Shown here: positions 1 through 7,582 of the stretch, piece after piece
Layout: each line of letters begins with the position of its first letter
How positions within the stretch are numbered: position 1 is the stretch's first letter
NCBI GenBank assembly: GCA_003612285.1
Contig: RAYE01000031.1
Location: forward strand, 1 to 61,163
Length of the DNA stretch: 61,163 nucleotides
Source of the DNA: a bacterium D16-51
Lineage (GTDB): Bacteria; Bacillota; Clostridia; Lachnospirales; Lachnospiraceae
Reading direction: 5' to 3'
Notes under the pieces: model-generated
The model's database searches: none
Seen by the model: the letters and a program-made list of their open reading frames with translations, nothing else
What the model was told of the DNA's origin: nothing
Program-made: the position numbers and the translations under genes

Positions 1-57
1 GGATTGCAAATAATTATAATCTTCCTGTGTTATATCTAAAATGGTTGCATGTGCCAT
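1..57 (-). CDS. 5' end of an unidentified reverse-strand gene (partial)
   Basis: A reverse-strand ATG at 57-55 follows a good ribosome site (GGAGGTACTT on the minus strand, 61-70). The 19 codons that remain read MAHATILDITQEDYNYLQS and run off the left edge. The short peptide is not enough to recognise a family. It lies just upstream of, and divergent from, the xis/int remnants, so it may be chromosomal flank or element cargo. Confidence 0.5.
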   Translation of the reverse strand, partial: MAHATILDITQEDYNYLQS

Positions 58-127
58 AATAAGTACCTCCATAATCGTATGGAACTAATTATAACAGAAA
101 TAGAAAAATATAGCTAGTTATTTATAG

Positions 128-244
128 AACATTATACTAGTGGATGATTATTCAGATAGCGGTTTTATACTACAGAATGGGAATAAAGTGCTGATAAAGC
201 GGAAAAACTTTGAAGATTTCCTAAATGATACAAGTGCTATTTAG
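128..244 (+). pseudogene. Excisionase (xis) C-terminal remnant, Tn916 type
   Basis: The frame is open from about 128 and ends at the TAG at 242-244. Its last residues, SGFILQNGNKVLIKRKNFE followed by DFLNDTSAI, closely resemble the C-terminus of the Tn916 excisionase, a small winged-helix DNA-bending protein. It lies directly upstream of the integrase, as xis does in Tn916. No start codon or N-terminal helix-turn-helix is visible: a stop lies in frame at 125-127. This is a truncated relic. The family match is from memory of Tn916 Xis and has not been aligned. Confidence 0.6.
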
Positions 245-271
245 GGTAAGAGTGGATGTATCAGAAAGATT

Positions 272-325
272 GATTTTAGGCCTTTAGTGTGCTACAATTT
301 TTGTATCACGCTAAGGCTCTTTTTG
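272..325 (+). terminator. Hairpin between xis remnant and int
   Basis: GCCTTTAGTGTG at about 281-292 can pair imperfectly with CACGCTAAGGC at about 307-317, and a CTCTTTTTG run follows. It looks like an intrinsic terminator or attenuator just before the integrase ribosome site (GGAAGGAGC at about 330). Confidence 0.4.
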
Positions 326-345
326 TGTAGGAAGGAGCAATAATA

Positions 346-1544
346 ATGAGTGCAAAAAGACGTGATAGTAAAAACCGTGTTCTGCGTAATGGTGAGAGCC
401 AGCGCAAAGATGGCAGGTATGCCTACACCTATGTGGATTTACATGGGAAGCAGAAGTTTATTTATAGCTGGAAGTTAGAGAAAACAGACAGCCTTCCAAA
501 GGGAAAGCGGGACTGTATTGCATTACGGGAAAAAATTAAACAGGTACAGAAAGATTTAGAAGATGGGATTGTATCTGGTGGAAATAATATGACTGTACTG
601 TCACTTGTCGAAAAATATGTAGGGCAGAAGAATGGCGTACGGGATGGCACAAAGTATCTGTATAATTATGTTCTTCAAATTTTAAGGAAAGATTTATTTG
701 GAGTAAAGCATATAGACAAGGTAAAATTATTAGATGCTAAAGAATGGGTTATGAAATTGCAAGAAGAAGGCAGAAGTTATGGTACGGTAAAATATATACA
801 TGGTATTGTAAGGCCTGCTTTCCAAATGGCTGTAGAGAGTGACTTACTGAGGAAGAACCCTTTTGATTTTTCGCTGGCCACTATCTTCATAAATGATTGC
901 GGTACTAGAGAAGGTATTACAGAGAAGCAGGAGAAGAATTTTTTGGAGTTTATTAGGAATGACCCATTTTATAAAAAATATTATGATGCTATTTATGTGC
1001 TTTTCAATACGGGATTGCGTATTTCGGAGTTTACCGGGCTGACAATATTGGATATTGATTTTGTAAATAGTAGGATCAGAATAGACCATCAGTTACTCAG
1101 ACGGAAGATAGAGGGTAATATGAAACTAATTATTGTAGAGTCAAAATCGACAAGTGGAATCAGGTATGTTCCCATGACAGATGAAGTGTCTGCCTGTTTT
1201 AAGCGAATCATTGAGAATCGTAAAAAATGTAATAGTGAGATGGCAATAGATGGAAAACAGGGATTTCTGTTTTTAATATAGAAATGGCATCCCATTAGAT
1301 GCAAAGAGATGGGAACAGGTTTTTAATCAAATTTGCAAAAAATATAATGCAGTCCATGCCAAAGATAACGCCACATGTTTGTAGACACACATTTTGTTCA
1401 AGGATGGTTAAAAAGGGTATGAATCCAAAAGCACTACAGTACATTATGGGGCACTCTGATATCAGTTTAACATTAAATAAGTACACTCATCTAAAATATG
1501 AGGATGCAGAAAGTGAACTGGCAAAGGTGTATAGTAGCAACTAA
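346..1544 (+). pseudogene. Tyrosine integrase, Tn916 Int family, broken by two frameshifts
   Basis: This encodes the site-specific recombinase that would excise and insert a conjugative transposon. The N-terminus (MSAKRRDSKN, GESQRKDGRY) is the arm-binding domain of Tn916 Int, and the core domain begins near residue 75. The catalytic Arg is in TGLRISE (frame 1). Reading frame 1 stops at 1281 after GFLFLI. The expected continuation YRNGIPLDAKRWEQVFNQ is in frame 2 (1277 to about 1372). The catalytic block TPHVCRHTF, GHSDISLTLNKYTHL with its Tyr is in frame 3 up to 1544. Two single-base shifts therefore separate the halves, and no active enzyme is expected without recoding. The ATG at 346 follows GGAAGGAGC. 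Confidence 0.85.
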
Positions 1545-1585
1545 CAAGTCTCTATTTACTAAATCTTTTACTAATTTTGAATGCT

Positions 1586-1618
1586 AAAGTATACCAAAAT
1601 ATGCCAAGATATGCAAAA
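1586..1618 (+). repeat. Three 10-nt direct repeats beside the integrase end
   Basis: AGTATACCAA, AATATGCCAA and GATATGCAAA follow one another with an exact 10-nt period, about 40 bp downstream of the integrase stop. Arm-type sites bound by the N-terminal domain of Tn916-like integrases are short direct repeats near the element ends, so these may be arm sites. No crossover site or flanking duplication could be defined. Confidence 0.4.
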
Positions 1619-1669
1619 TCTGTACTAGTAGCCTGAAAACAGCGATATTTATGGAGATTGCTTGTAAAA

Positions 1670-2854
1670 ATGGAAAATAATGTATTTTATGTGACAAAAC
1701 ACCAGAAAAAATTGCGTTGTGGGATTACAACCGGGACCTGTGCTGCTGCTGCGGCAAAAGCGGCGGCAGAATTGCTTTTGCTTGGAAGGCACAAAGAGTC
1801 TGTCCTGGTACATACGCCGAAGGGTGTGGATGTGCAAGTGCCTGTGTTTTTATCTTCCCAGGAAGAAAAAAAGGCAGAATACTGGGTGGTAAAAGACAGT
1901 GGGGACGACCCGGATGTGACAAACCATGCAAAGATTTTTGCAAGTGTAGAAAAGCTGGGAGAAGGTTCCCATTGTCCCAGGGGCGCATTTTCTTCCCTAA
2001 AGTTCCCGGGAATTTTTCTAGATGGGGGATTCGGGGTAGGAAGGGTCACAAGAGAAGGGATGGAGCAGGAAAAGGGACAGGCTGCAATTAATGCAGTCCC
2101 GCGGGAAATGGTTTTTAAGGCAGTCCATGAAGTGTGCAGGGAGGCAGGGTATGGCGGGGCGCTTCTGGCCATGATTTGCGTGCCGGAGGGAAAAGAGCTT
2201 GCAAAACGGACATTTAACCCGCGTCTGGGCATTGAAGGGGGCATTTCAATCCTTGGCACCAGTGGGATGATAGAGCCGATGAGTGAAAAAGCGATTATAG
2301 ATACGATTGAACTGCAGATACGCCAGTTACAGGCGCAGGGGGAGAAAAAACTATTGGTTACCCCTGGAAATTATGGGCAGGGGTACGCATCCTCTTTTCT
2401 CCATCTGGATTTAGATAAGAGTGTTAAATGCAGCAACTATATTGGAGAAACATTAGATATTGCAGTTGCCTGTGGGATGCAGGATTTCCTGCTTGTAGGA
2501 AATATTGGCAAACTGGTAAAGCTTGCGGCAGGGATTATGAATACGCATTCTAAGGTGGCGGATGGCAGGCGTGAAATACTGGCTGTCCATACGGTATTAA
2601 GCAGCGGGGATGCAAAACTTGTGCCGGAAATAATGAAGTGCATCAATACAGAGGAAATATTGCAGTTATTGGATAAAAATGGGATACAACAGCAGGTTGT
2701 TAAAAGCCTGTGTGGAAAGATAGAGGAATATGTCAGTTACCGTGTTGGAGATAAGATGGCAGCAGGTGTTATTTTATTTTCAGAAAAATTTGGCTATTTG
2801 GGCAGGACAAAAAAGGCAGACGGGGTTTTAAAGCTTTTTGGAGGCGGCATTTAA
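1670..2854 (+). CDS. cbiD: Cobalt-precorrin-5B C1-methyltransferase CbiD
   Basis: CbiD adds the C1 methyl group to cobalt-precorrin-5B from S-adenosylmethionine in the oxygen-independent cobalamin pathway. The 394-residue product has the family signature GITTGTCAAAAAKAA at residues 18-32 and family-typical length. Later glycine-rich blocks are LGIEGGISILGTSG and VTPGNYGQGY. The ATG at 1670 is preferred; an upstream in-frame TTG at 1658 sits directly on the GGAG and is unlikely. It is the first gene of the cobalamin operon. The preceding 125 bp from the integrase carry no recognisable cobalamin riboswitch. Confidence 0.93.
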   Translation: MENNVFYVTKHQKKLRCGITTGTCAAAAAKAAAELLLLGRHKESVLVHTPKGVDVQVPVFLSSQEEKKAEYWVVKDSGDDPDVTNHAKIFASVEKLGEGSHCPRGAFSSLKFPGIFLDGGFGVGRVTREGMEQEKGQAAINAVPREMVFKAVHEVCREAGYGGALLAMICVPEGKELAKRTFNPRLGIEGGISILGTSGMIEPMSEKAIIDTIELQIRQLQAQGEKKLLVTPGNYGQGYASSFLHLDLDKSVKCSNYIGETLDIAVACGMQDFLLVGNIGKLVKLAAGIMNTHSKVADGRREILAVHTVLSSGDAKLVPEIMKCINTEEILQLLDKNGIQQQVVKSLCGKIEEYVSYRVGDKMAAGVILFSEKFGYLGRTKKADGVLKLFGGGI

Positions 2855-2867
2855 ATCGTTTTTGTAA

Positions 2868-2922
2868 GGAACTGTTCGGAAATAGGCAAGTCAAGATGTA
2901 CAGTTTATGTTTGAACAGTTCC
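2868..2922. repeat. Short palindromic repeat, GGAACTGTT family
   Basis: GGAACTGTTC (2868-2877) and GAACAGTTCC (2913-2922) form a perfect 10-bp inverted repeat spanning the cbiD-cbiF gap. The same end sequence recurs at 13643-13662, 47549-47717 and 49636-49647, each time right after a gene. Confidence 0.65.
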
Positions 2923-2942
2923 TAAGAGAAAAGAGGTGTAGT

Positions 2943-3707
2943 ATGGTATATTTTGTCGGAGCCGGGCCGGGGGCGGAGGATTTGATTACAGTCCGCGGGC
3001 AGCGTTACCTGGAAATGGCAGATGTGGTTATTTATGCGGGCTCCCTTGTAAATAAAGCGTTGTTAAAGGCAGTAAAAAAAGGCTGCAGAATTTATAACAG
3101 TGCATATATGGCTTTAGAAGAAGTAATTGGGGTAATGGAAGAAGCGGAAGGGAAGGGGCTTGTAACAGTCCGGCTCCATACGGGGGACCCTTCCATTTAT
3201 GGGGCGGTAAGGGAGCAGATGGATGAATTGAAAAAGAGGGGGATTGCATTTTCCGTATGCCCGGGAGTCAGTTCATTTTGCGGCGCTGCTGCTTCTTTAC
3301 AGATGGAGTATACGCTTCCGGAAGTTTCGCAAAGCATTATTATTTCAAGAGCGGAGGGAAGGACGCCTGTCCCGGAAAGGGAAAGCATACAAAAGCTTGC
3401 GGTGCATCAGGCTACAATGATTCTTTTTTTATCTTCCGGGCTTGCAGGAAAAGTGAAAGAAGAACTGCTTGCCGGAGGATATCAGGCAGAAACCCCGGCT
3501 GCCGTTGTTTTTAAAGCTACCTGGGAAGAGGAAAAGATTGTATGTACTACGGTGGGAAACCTTCCGGAGGATATGGAACGGGAAGGGATTGATAAAACGG
3601 CATTAATTATTGTAGGAAATGTACTTGGGGAGGAATATCAGAAGTCAAAGCTGTATGATGCTTCGTTTACGACAGGTTACCGCAAAGGGATTCAGAAACT
3701 GGATTAG
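2943..3707 (+). CDS. cbiF: Cobalt-precorrin-4 C11-methyltransferase CbiF
   Basis: This SAM-dependent corrin-ring methyltransferase of the tetrapyrrole methylase fold acts on cobalt-precorrin-4 at C11. The 254-residue protein begins MVYFVGAGPGAEDLI, which carries the SAM-binding GAGPG loop at residues 6-10. LHTGDPSIYGA and the proline-rich CPGVSSF segment are further family motifs. The ATG at 2943 has an AGAGGTG ribosome site. An in-frame ATG at 2907 lies inside the upstream palindromic repeat and would add 12 unrelated residues. It is followed by cbiG with a 46-bp gap. Confidence 0.93.
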   Translation: MVYFVGAGPGAEDLITVRGQRYLEMADVVIYAGSLVNKALLKAVKKGCRIYNSAYMALEEVIGVMEEAEGKGLVTVRLHTGDPSIYGAVREQMDELKKRGIAFSVCPGVSSFCGAAASLQMEYTLPEVSQSIIISRAEGRTPVPERESIQKLAVHQATMILFLSSGLAGKVKEELLAGGYQAETPAAVVFKATWEEEKIVCTTVGNLPEDMEREGIDKTALIIVGNVLGEEYQKSKLYDASFTTGYRKGIQKLD

Positions 3708-3753
3708 TTTAAGGATATGTGGAAATTTTTTGGATGGGATATGGAGATTTGTG

Positions 3754-4812
3754 ATGGAAGCAGTTATTTTTGCATGCAGCCGGAAAGCATATCTGCTGCA
3801 GAAAAGGCTGGAAGGGAAATGGGCGCTGGAGCAGCCGGAAAGTAAAATTATTTGTAAAGTGAAGTGCAAAAGCCTGCCGGAGCTTTCCGAAAAAAAGAGC
3901 TTAAAGGAATGTGCTGCAGAATATTTCAGCCGGGCAGACGCGCTTGTTTTTATTGGTGCGGCTGGGATTGCGGTACGGCTAATTGCTCCTTTTTTGGGGC
4001 ATAAATCCAAAGACCCGGCAGTTGTGGTATTGGACGAGCAGGGAAAGTTCTGTATTTCCCTTTTGTCAGGCCATGCAGGGGGCGCAAATGAGCTGACAGA
4101 AAAGGTTGCAGGATGGGTTGGGGCGGTTCCTGTGATTACGACAGCAACAGACAGGGAAGGGAAGTTTGCTGTGGATGAATTTGCAAGGAAAAATGGGCTT
4201 TTTATAACAGACTGGGAAATGGCAAAACGGGTTTCGGTGGAAATTTTGGAAGGGCGGCAGGTTTGGGTTGATTCGGAGCTTCCGTTAGAAGGCAGGATGC
4301 CGGAAGGGCTTTCCTGGTATCAGGATGGCATTGGTAAAAAAAATGCAGAGGATATGCTTCTTTCTATTTCTTATCACAAGATTCCCGGCCGGTTTTTGGA
4401 AAACACGCTTTGCCTTGTGCCGAAAGCAGTGGTGGTTGGGATTGGCTGCCGGAAAGGGACAGCAAAAGAAAAAATTGCAGATGCAGTAGGGCAGTGTCTG
4501 TCAGAGGAAAGAATATGGACAGAAGCAGTGTGTATGGCTGCTAGTATTGATTTGAAAAAAGAGGAGGCAGGCTTGCTTGCTTATTGCCAGGAAAGCGGTT
4601 TCCCTTTTATTACATTTTCGTCTGAGGAGCTGCAAAAGGCAGAGGGGGAATTTAGCAGTTCCCATTTTGTAAAAGAGGTCACAGGCGTGTCCTGTGTCTG
4701 TGAAAGAAGCGCAGTATTGGCGGCAGAGGGGAAACTGCTCTGCCAAAAGAAAATATATGATGGCGTGACGGTAGCGCTTGCGGTAAAGCAGAAAGGAAAG
4801 GCAGTATTTTGA
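3754..4812 (+). CDS. cbiG: Cobalt-precorrin-5A hydrolase CbiG
   Basis: CbiG opens the delta-lactone of cobalt-precorrin-5A and releases acetaldehyde, which is the ring-contraction step unique to the anaerobic route. The 352-residue protein has the central block FIGAAGIAVRLIAPFLGHKS followed by LSGHAGGANELT and ITTATDREGKFAVDEFA. The C-terminal domain starts at VVVGIGCRKGTAKEKI. The ATG at 3754 has GGAG 7 bases upstream; the longer open frame back to 3619 overlaps cbiF and has no ribosome site. Its TGA overlaps the TTG start of cbiH (TTGA at 4809-4812), suggesting translational coupling. Confidence 0.92.
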   Translation: MEAVIFACSRKAYLLQKRLEGKWALEQPESKIICKVKCKSLPELSEKKSLKECAAEYFSRADALVFIGAAGIAVRLIAPFLGHKSKDPAVVVLDEQGKFCISLLSGHAGGANELTEKVAGWVGAVPVITTATDREGKFAVDEFARKNGLFITDWEMAKRVSVEILEGRQVWVDSELPLEGRMPEGLSWYQDGIGKKNAEDMLLSISYHKIPGRFLENTLCLVPKAVVVGIGCRKGTAKEKIADAVGQCLSEERIWTEAVCMAASIDLKKEEAGLLAYCQESGFPFITFSSEELQKAEGEFSSSHFVKEVTGVSCVCERSAVLAAEGKLLCQKKIYDGVTVALAVKQKGKAVF

Positions 4813-5543
4813 ATCCGTTATATGTTGTTGGGATAGGGCCGGGAGATTTGAAAAGGATGACGTTTGAAGCAAAGCAGGTATTAGAAAGCAGCGACCTGAT
4901 TATTGGATATACGGTATATACAGAATTGGTAAAAAGACAGTTTCCACAGAAGACATATGATGCGACAGGGATGCGGCAGGAAAAAGAGCGGTGCCTGCGG
5001 GCGTTGGAGGCTGCAAAGGAGGGGAGGAAGGTTAGCGTCGTCTGCAGTGGGGACGCCGGGGTGTATGGGATGGCAGGGCTTTTGATGGAGCTTGGGGTTT
5101 CTTTCCCGGAGGTTGAAATTGTGGCGGTAGCGGGCATTACTGCGGCGTTATCTGGGGCGGCCGCGCTTGGGGCGCCGCTTGGGCATGATTTTGCAGTGAT
5201 TAGTTTAAGTGACTTAATGACGCCGTGGGAGCAGATTGAGCGGCGGTTAAGGGCGGCGGCAATGGCTGATTTTTGTATTTGCCTGTACAATCCATCCAGC
5301 AGGAAGCGGAAGGATTATTTAAAAAGGGCATGTAACATATTGTCAGAATACCGGGCAGCAGGAACCGTCTGCGGGCTTGCAAGGAATATTGGAAGGGAGG
5401 GGGAATCTGTAGAAGTCCTTTCCCTTGCAGAACTTGGGGAGGTTTCTGTTGATATGTTTACAACTGTTTTTATAGGAAATTCCTGTACAAAACAGATAAA
5501 GGGGCAGATGGTGACGCCAAGGGGCTACCATTTGCAGAAATGA
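4809..5543 (+). CDS. cbiH: Cobalt-precorrin-3B C17-methyltransferase CbiH (CobJ family)
   Basis: This enzyme methylates C17 and drives ring contraction of cobalt-precorrin-3. The 244-residue tetrapyrrole methylase starts at a TTG that overlaps the cbiG stop. The SAM loop GIGPGDLKRMT is at residues 8-18. CSGDAGVYGMAGL and GAPLGHDFAVISLSD are characteristic of CobJ/CbiH. AEYNP-type sequence is represented by CLYNPSSRKRKDYL. No fused CbiG or ferredoxin domain is present. The fused cbiJET gene starts 7 bp downstream. Confidence 0.92.
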   Translation: MNPLYVVGIGPGDLKRMTFEAKQVLESSDLIIGYTVYTELVKRQFPQKTYDATGMRQEKERCLRALEAAKEGRKVSVVCSGDAGVYGMAGLLMELGVSFPEVEIVAVAGITAALSGAAALGAPLGHDFAVISLSDLMTPWEQIERRLRAAAMADFCICLYNPSSRKRKDYLKRACNILSEYRAAGTVCGLARNIGREGESVEVLSLAELGEVSVDMFTTVFIGNSCTKQIKGQMVTPRGYHLQK

Positions 5544-5550
5544 GGGAAAA

Positions 5551-7533
5551 ATGGCAGGGATTGTTGTGTTTGGAGGGACGGTGGAAGGAAGGCGTCTGGC
5601 AGAGGCTTTTCGGGATATGCCGCTTGAAGTCCATATCTGTGTGGCAACAGAATATGGGGCTTTACTTTTGCCAGATTGCCCTAATATAAAGAGTTATACC
5701 GGACGGATGGATGCAGAAGAGATGGCAGTTTTTTTTCGGGAAAAGGAAGCAGAATACTGTCTGGATGCAACACATCCATATGCGGTTAAGGTAACGGAAA
5801 ATATTATGCAGGCATGTAAAGAAACGGCCTTGCCATATATACGGGTACAGCGGGCAGAAGCAGAAAAAGACGAAAACATCCTTTATATGGAAAGCATTGA
5901 AGAGGCGGCAGAATATTTAGACAATACGGCAGGAAATATCCTGATTACCACTGGAAGTAAGGAACTGGAAAAATACACGGTAATCCATAATTACCAGAGC
6001 AGATGTTATGCGAGAGTGCTTCCGTCAATATCTGTTATGGAAAAATGCAGTAAACTTGGGTTTGCAGGGAAAAACCTGATTGGGATGCAGGGGCCTTTTT
6101 GTGAGGAATTAAATTACTGGATGATGAAGCAAATCAATGCATCGTATTTGGTAACAAAGGATTCTGGGAAAGAGGGAGGATATGCGGAAAAATGCAATGC
6201 TGCGCTGCGGGCAGGCGTCCGTGTTCTGACAGTTGGGAGAAAAAAAGAGGATATAAGCCTCTCTGCCCTGGATAAGGCAGTTACTTTAGAAGAAGCAGTC
6301 CGTTTGATACAAAAGGTATACCAACTGGAAAGAAAAAGGGAGGTATACTTGGTTGGCATGGGGCCTGGGAACAGAGGGCAGATGACAAAAGAAGCGGCGG
6401 ACTGCCTGGAAAAATGTGATGTAGTAATTGGGGCAGGGCGGCTTTTAGGCCTTTGTGGGGAAGCTGCTGCAAAGCCGTCGTATGCCTGCTATAAAAAGGA
6501 AGAGATCGCAGATATTTTAAATAAGCATCCAGAATACCAAAAAGCTGCGGTTGTTTATTCTGGCGATATTGGGTTTTACTCTGGTGCAAAAGGGATTGGG
6601 GAGTATTTAGAGGAGTATAAGATACATCCTGTTTCCGGGATTTCTTCAGTGGTTTATTTTCTGAACCGTCTTTTTATCCCGTGGGAGCAGGCAGAGATTG
6701 TAAGCTGCCACGGAAGGCAGGCGAACCTGGCTGCGAAGGTAAAATATCATCGCTGGGTATGCGTTTTACTGGGAAGCAAAGATGCGGCAAAAGAAATTTG
6801 CAGGATGTTGGCCGCCTATCATATGGAGCAGGTTAAAATTACGGTAGGGGAACGTCTGTCCTATCCAGAGGAAAGAATATTGTCTGGTACGGCGGGGCAG
6901 ATGAAGGAGATAGAAACAGATTCCCTTTCTGTTATGCTAATTGAAAATACAGCGCCATTGGAAAAAAGTGTGGTTTCCGGCCTGGAGGATTCTTTTTTTG
7001 TAAGGGGAAATGTTCCTATGACAAAACAGGAAATACGTATCTTGTCTTTGGCGAAGCTTTCTTTAACGGAACATTCGGTTGTTTATGATATAGGAGCCGG
7101 AACAGGTTCTGTTTCTGTAGAAGCTGCACTGCACTGTAAGGATGGGCAGGTGTTTGCAGTTGAGAAAAACGAAGAAGGGATTTGCTTAATACAGAAAAAT
7201 AAAATCCGTTTTGGCACAGATAATTTAAAGATTGTCAAAGGGACTGCACCGGAGTGCCTAAAAGGGCTTCCGGTGCCGACGCATGTGTTTATCGGCGGAA
7301 GCAGCGGAAACCTGATTGAAATTATACAGGCTGTCCGTGAGAAAAACAGGAAGGTACGGTTTGTCATGAATGTTGTGACATTAGAAACGCTTGCGCAGCT
7401 TGAAAGGGTAAAAGAAATTTTTCCGGAATACCGGAATATGGAAGTGGTACAGGTAAATGTGGCCAGGGGGAAAGAATTGGGAAAATATCATTTGATGGAA
7501 GCAGGTAATCCCGTATATATCATATGCTTTTAA
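5551..7533 (+). CDS. Trifunctional fusion CbiJ-CbiE-CbiT
   Basis: Three corrin-ring enzymes lie in one 660-residue chain. Residues 1 to about 255 are the cobalt-precorrin-6A reductase CbiJ/CobK (GGTVEGRRLA near the start, DATHPYAVKVTENI). Residues about 263-465 are the C5-methyltransferase CbiE (VGMGPGNRGQMT, VYSGDIGFYSGAKG). Residues about 480-660 are the C15-methyltransferase and decarboxylase CbiT (GNVPMTKQEIRIL and the SAM loop DIGAGTGSVSVEAA near residue 510). CbiE-CbiT fusions (CobL-like) are common; the added CbiJ is a less usual but known type of arrangement. The ATG at 5551 follows GAGGGAAAA. Confidence 0.93.
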   Translation: MAGIVVFGGTVEGRRLAEAFRDMPLEVHICVATEYGALLLPDCPNIKSYTGRMDAEEMAVFFREKEAEYCLDATHPYAVKVTENIMQACKETALPYIRVQRAEAEKDENILYMESIEEAAEYLDNTAGNILITTGSKELEKYTVIHNYQSRCYARVLPSISVMEKCSKLGFAGKNLIGMQGPFCEELNYWMMKQINASYLVTKDSGKEGGYAEKCNAALRAGVRVLTVGRKKEDISLSALDKAVTLEEAVRLIQKVYQLERKREVYLVGMGPGNRGQMTKEAADCLEKCDVVIGAGRLLGLCGEAAAKPSYACYKKEEIADILNKHPEYQKAAVVYSGDIGFYSGAKGIGEYLEEYKIHPVSGISSVVYFLNRLFIPWEQAEIVSCHGRQANLAAKVKYHRWVCVLLGSKDAAKEICRMLAAYHMEQVKITVGERLSYPEERILSGTAGQMKEIETDSLSVMLIENTAPLEKSVVSGLEDSFFVRGNVPMTKQEIRILSLAKLSLTEHSVVYDIGAGTGSVSVEAALHCKDGQVFAVEKNEEGICLIQKNKIRFGTDNLKIVKGTAPECLKGLPVPTHVFIGGSSGNLIEIIQAVREKNRKVRFVMNVVTLETLAQLERVKEIFPEYRNMEVVQVNVARGKELGKYHLMEAGNPVYIICF

Positions 7534-7582
7534 AGGAATTTGTATAGAATGAATTTTAAACACGACCCGAGGAGGATGGAAG

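Noticed and set aside
1545-1669. Search for a cobalamin riboswitch before cbiD
   Set aside because: The gap is only about 125 bp and contains integrase-end repeats; no B12-box-like sequence or multi-stem layout was seen.
1687-2259. Long reverse-strand open frame opposite cbiD (190 codons)
   Set aside because: It is the antisense shadow of cbiD, with a low-complexity Ser/Pro-rich translation and no ribosome site; similar shadows opposite pdxS, carE-like and methyltransferase genes were also left out.
4679-5290. 203-codon reverse-strand frame across cbiG/cbiH
   Set aside because: It crosses two certain genes in antisense and has shadow-type composition.
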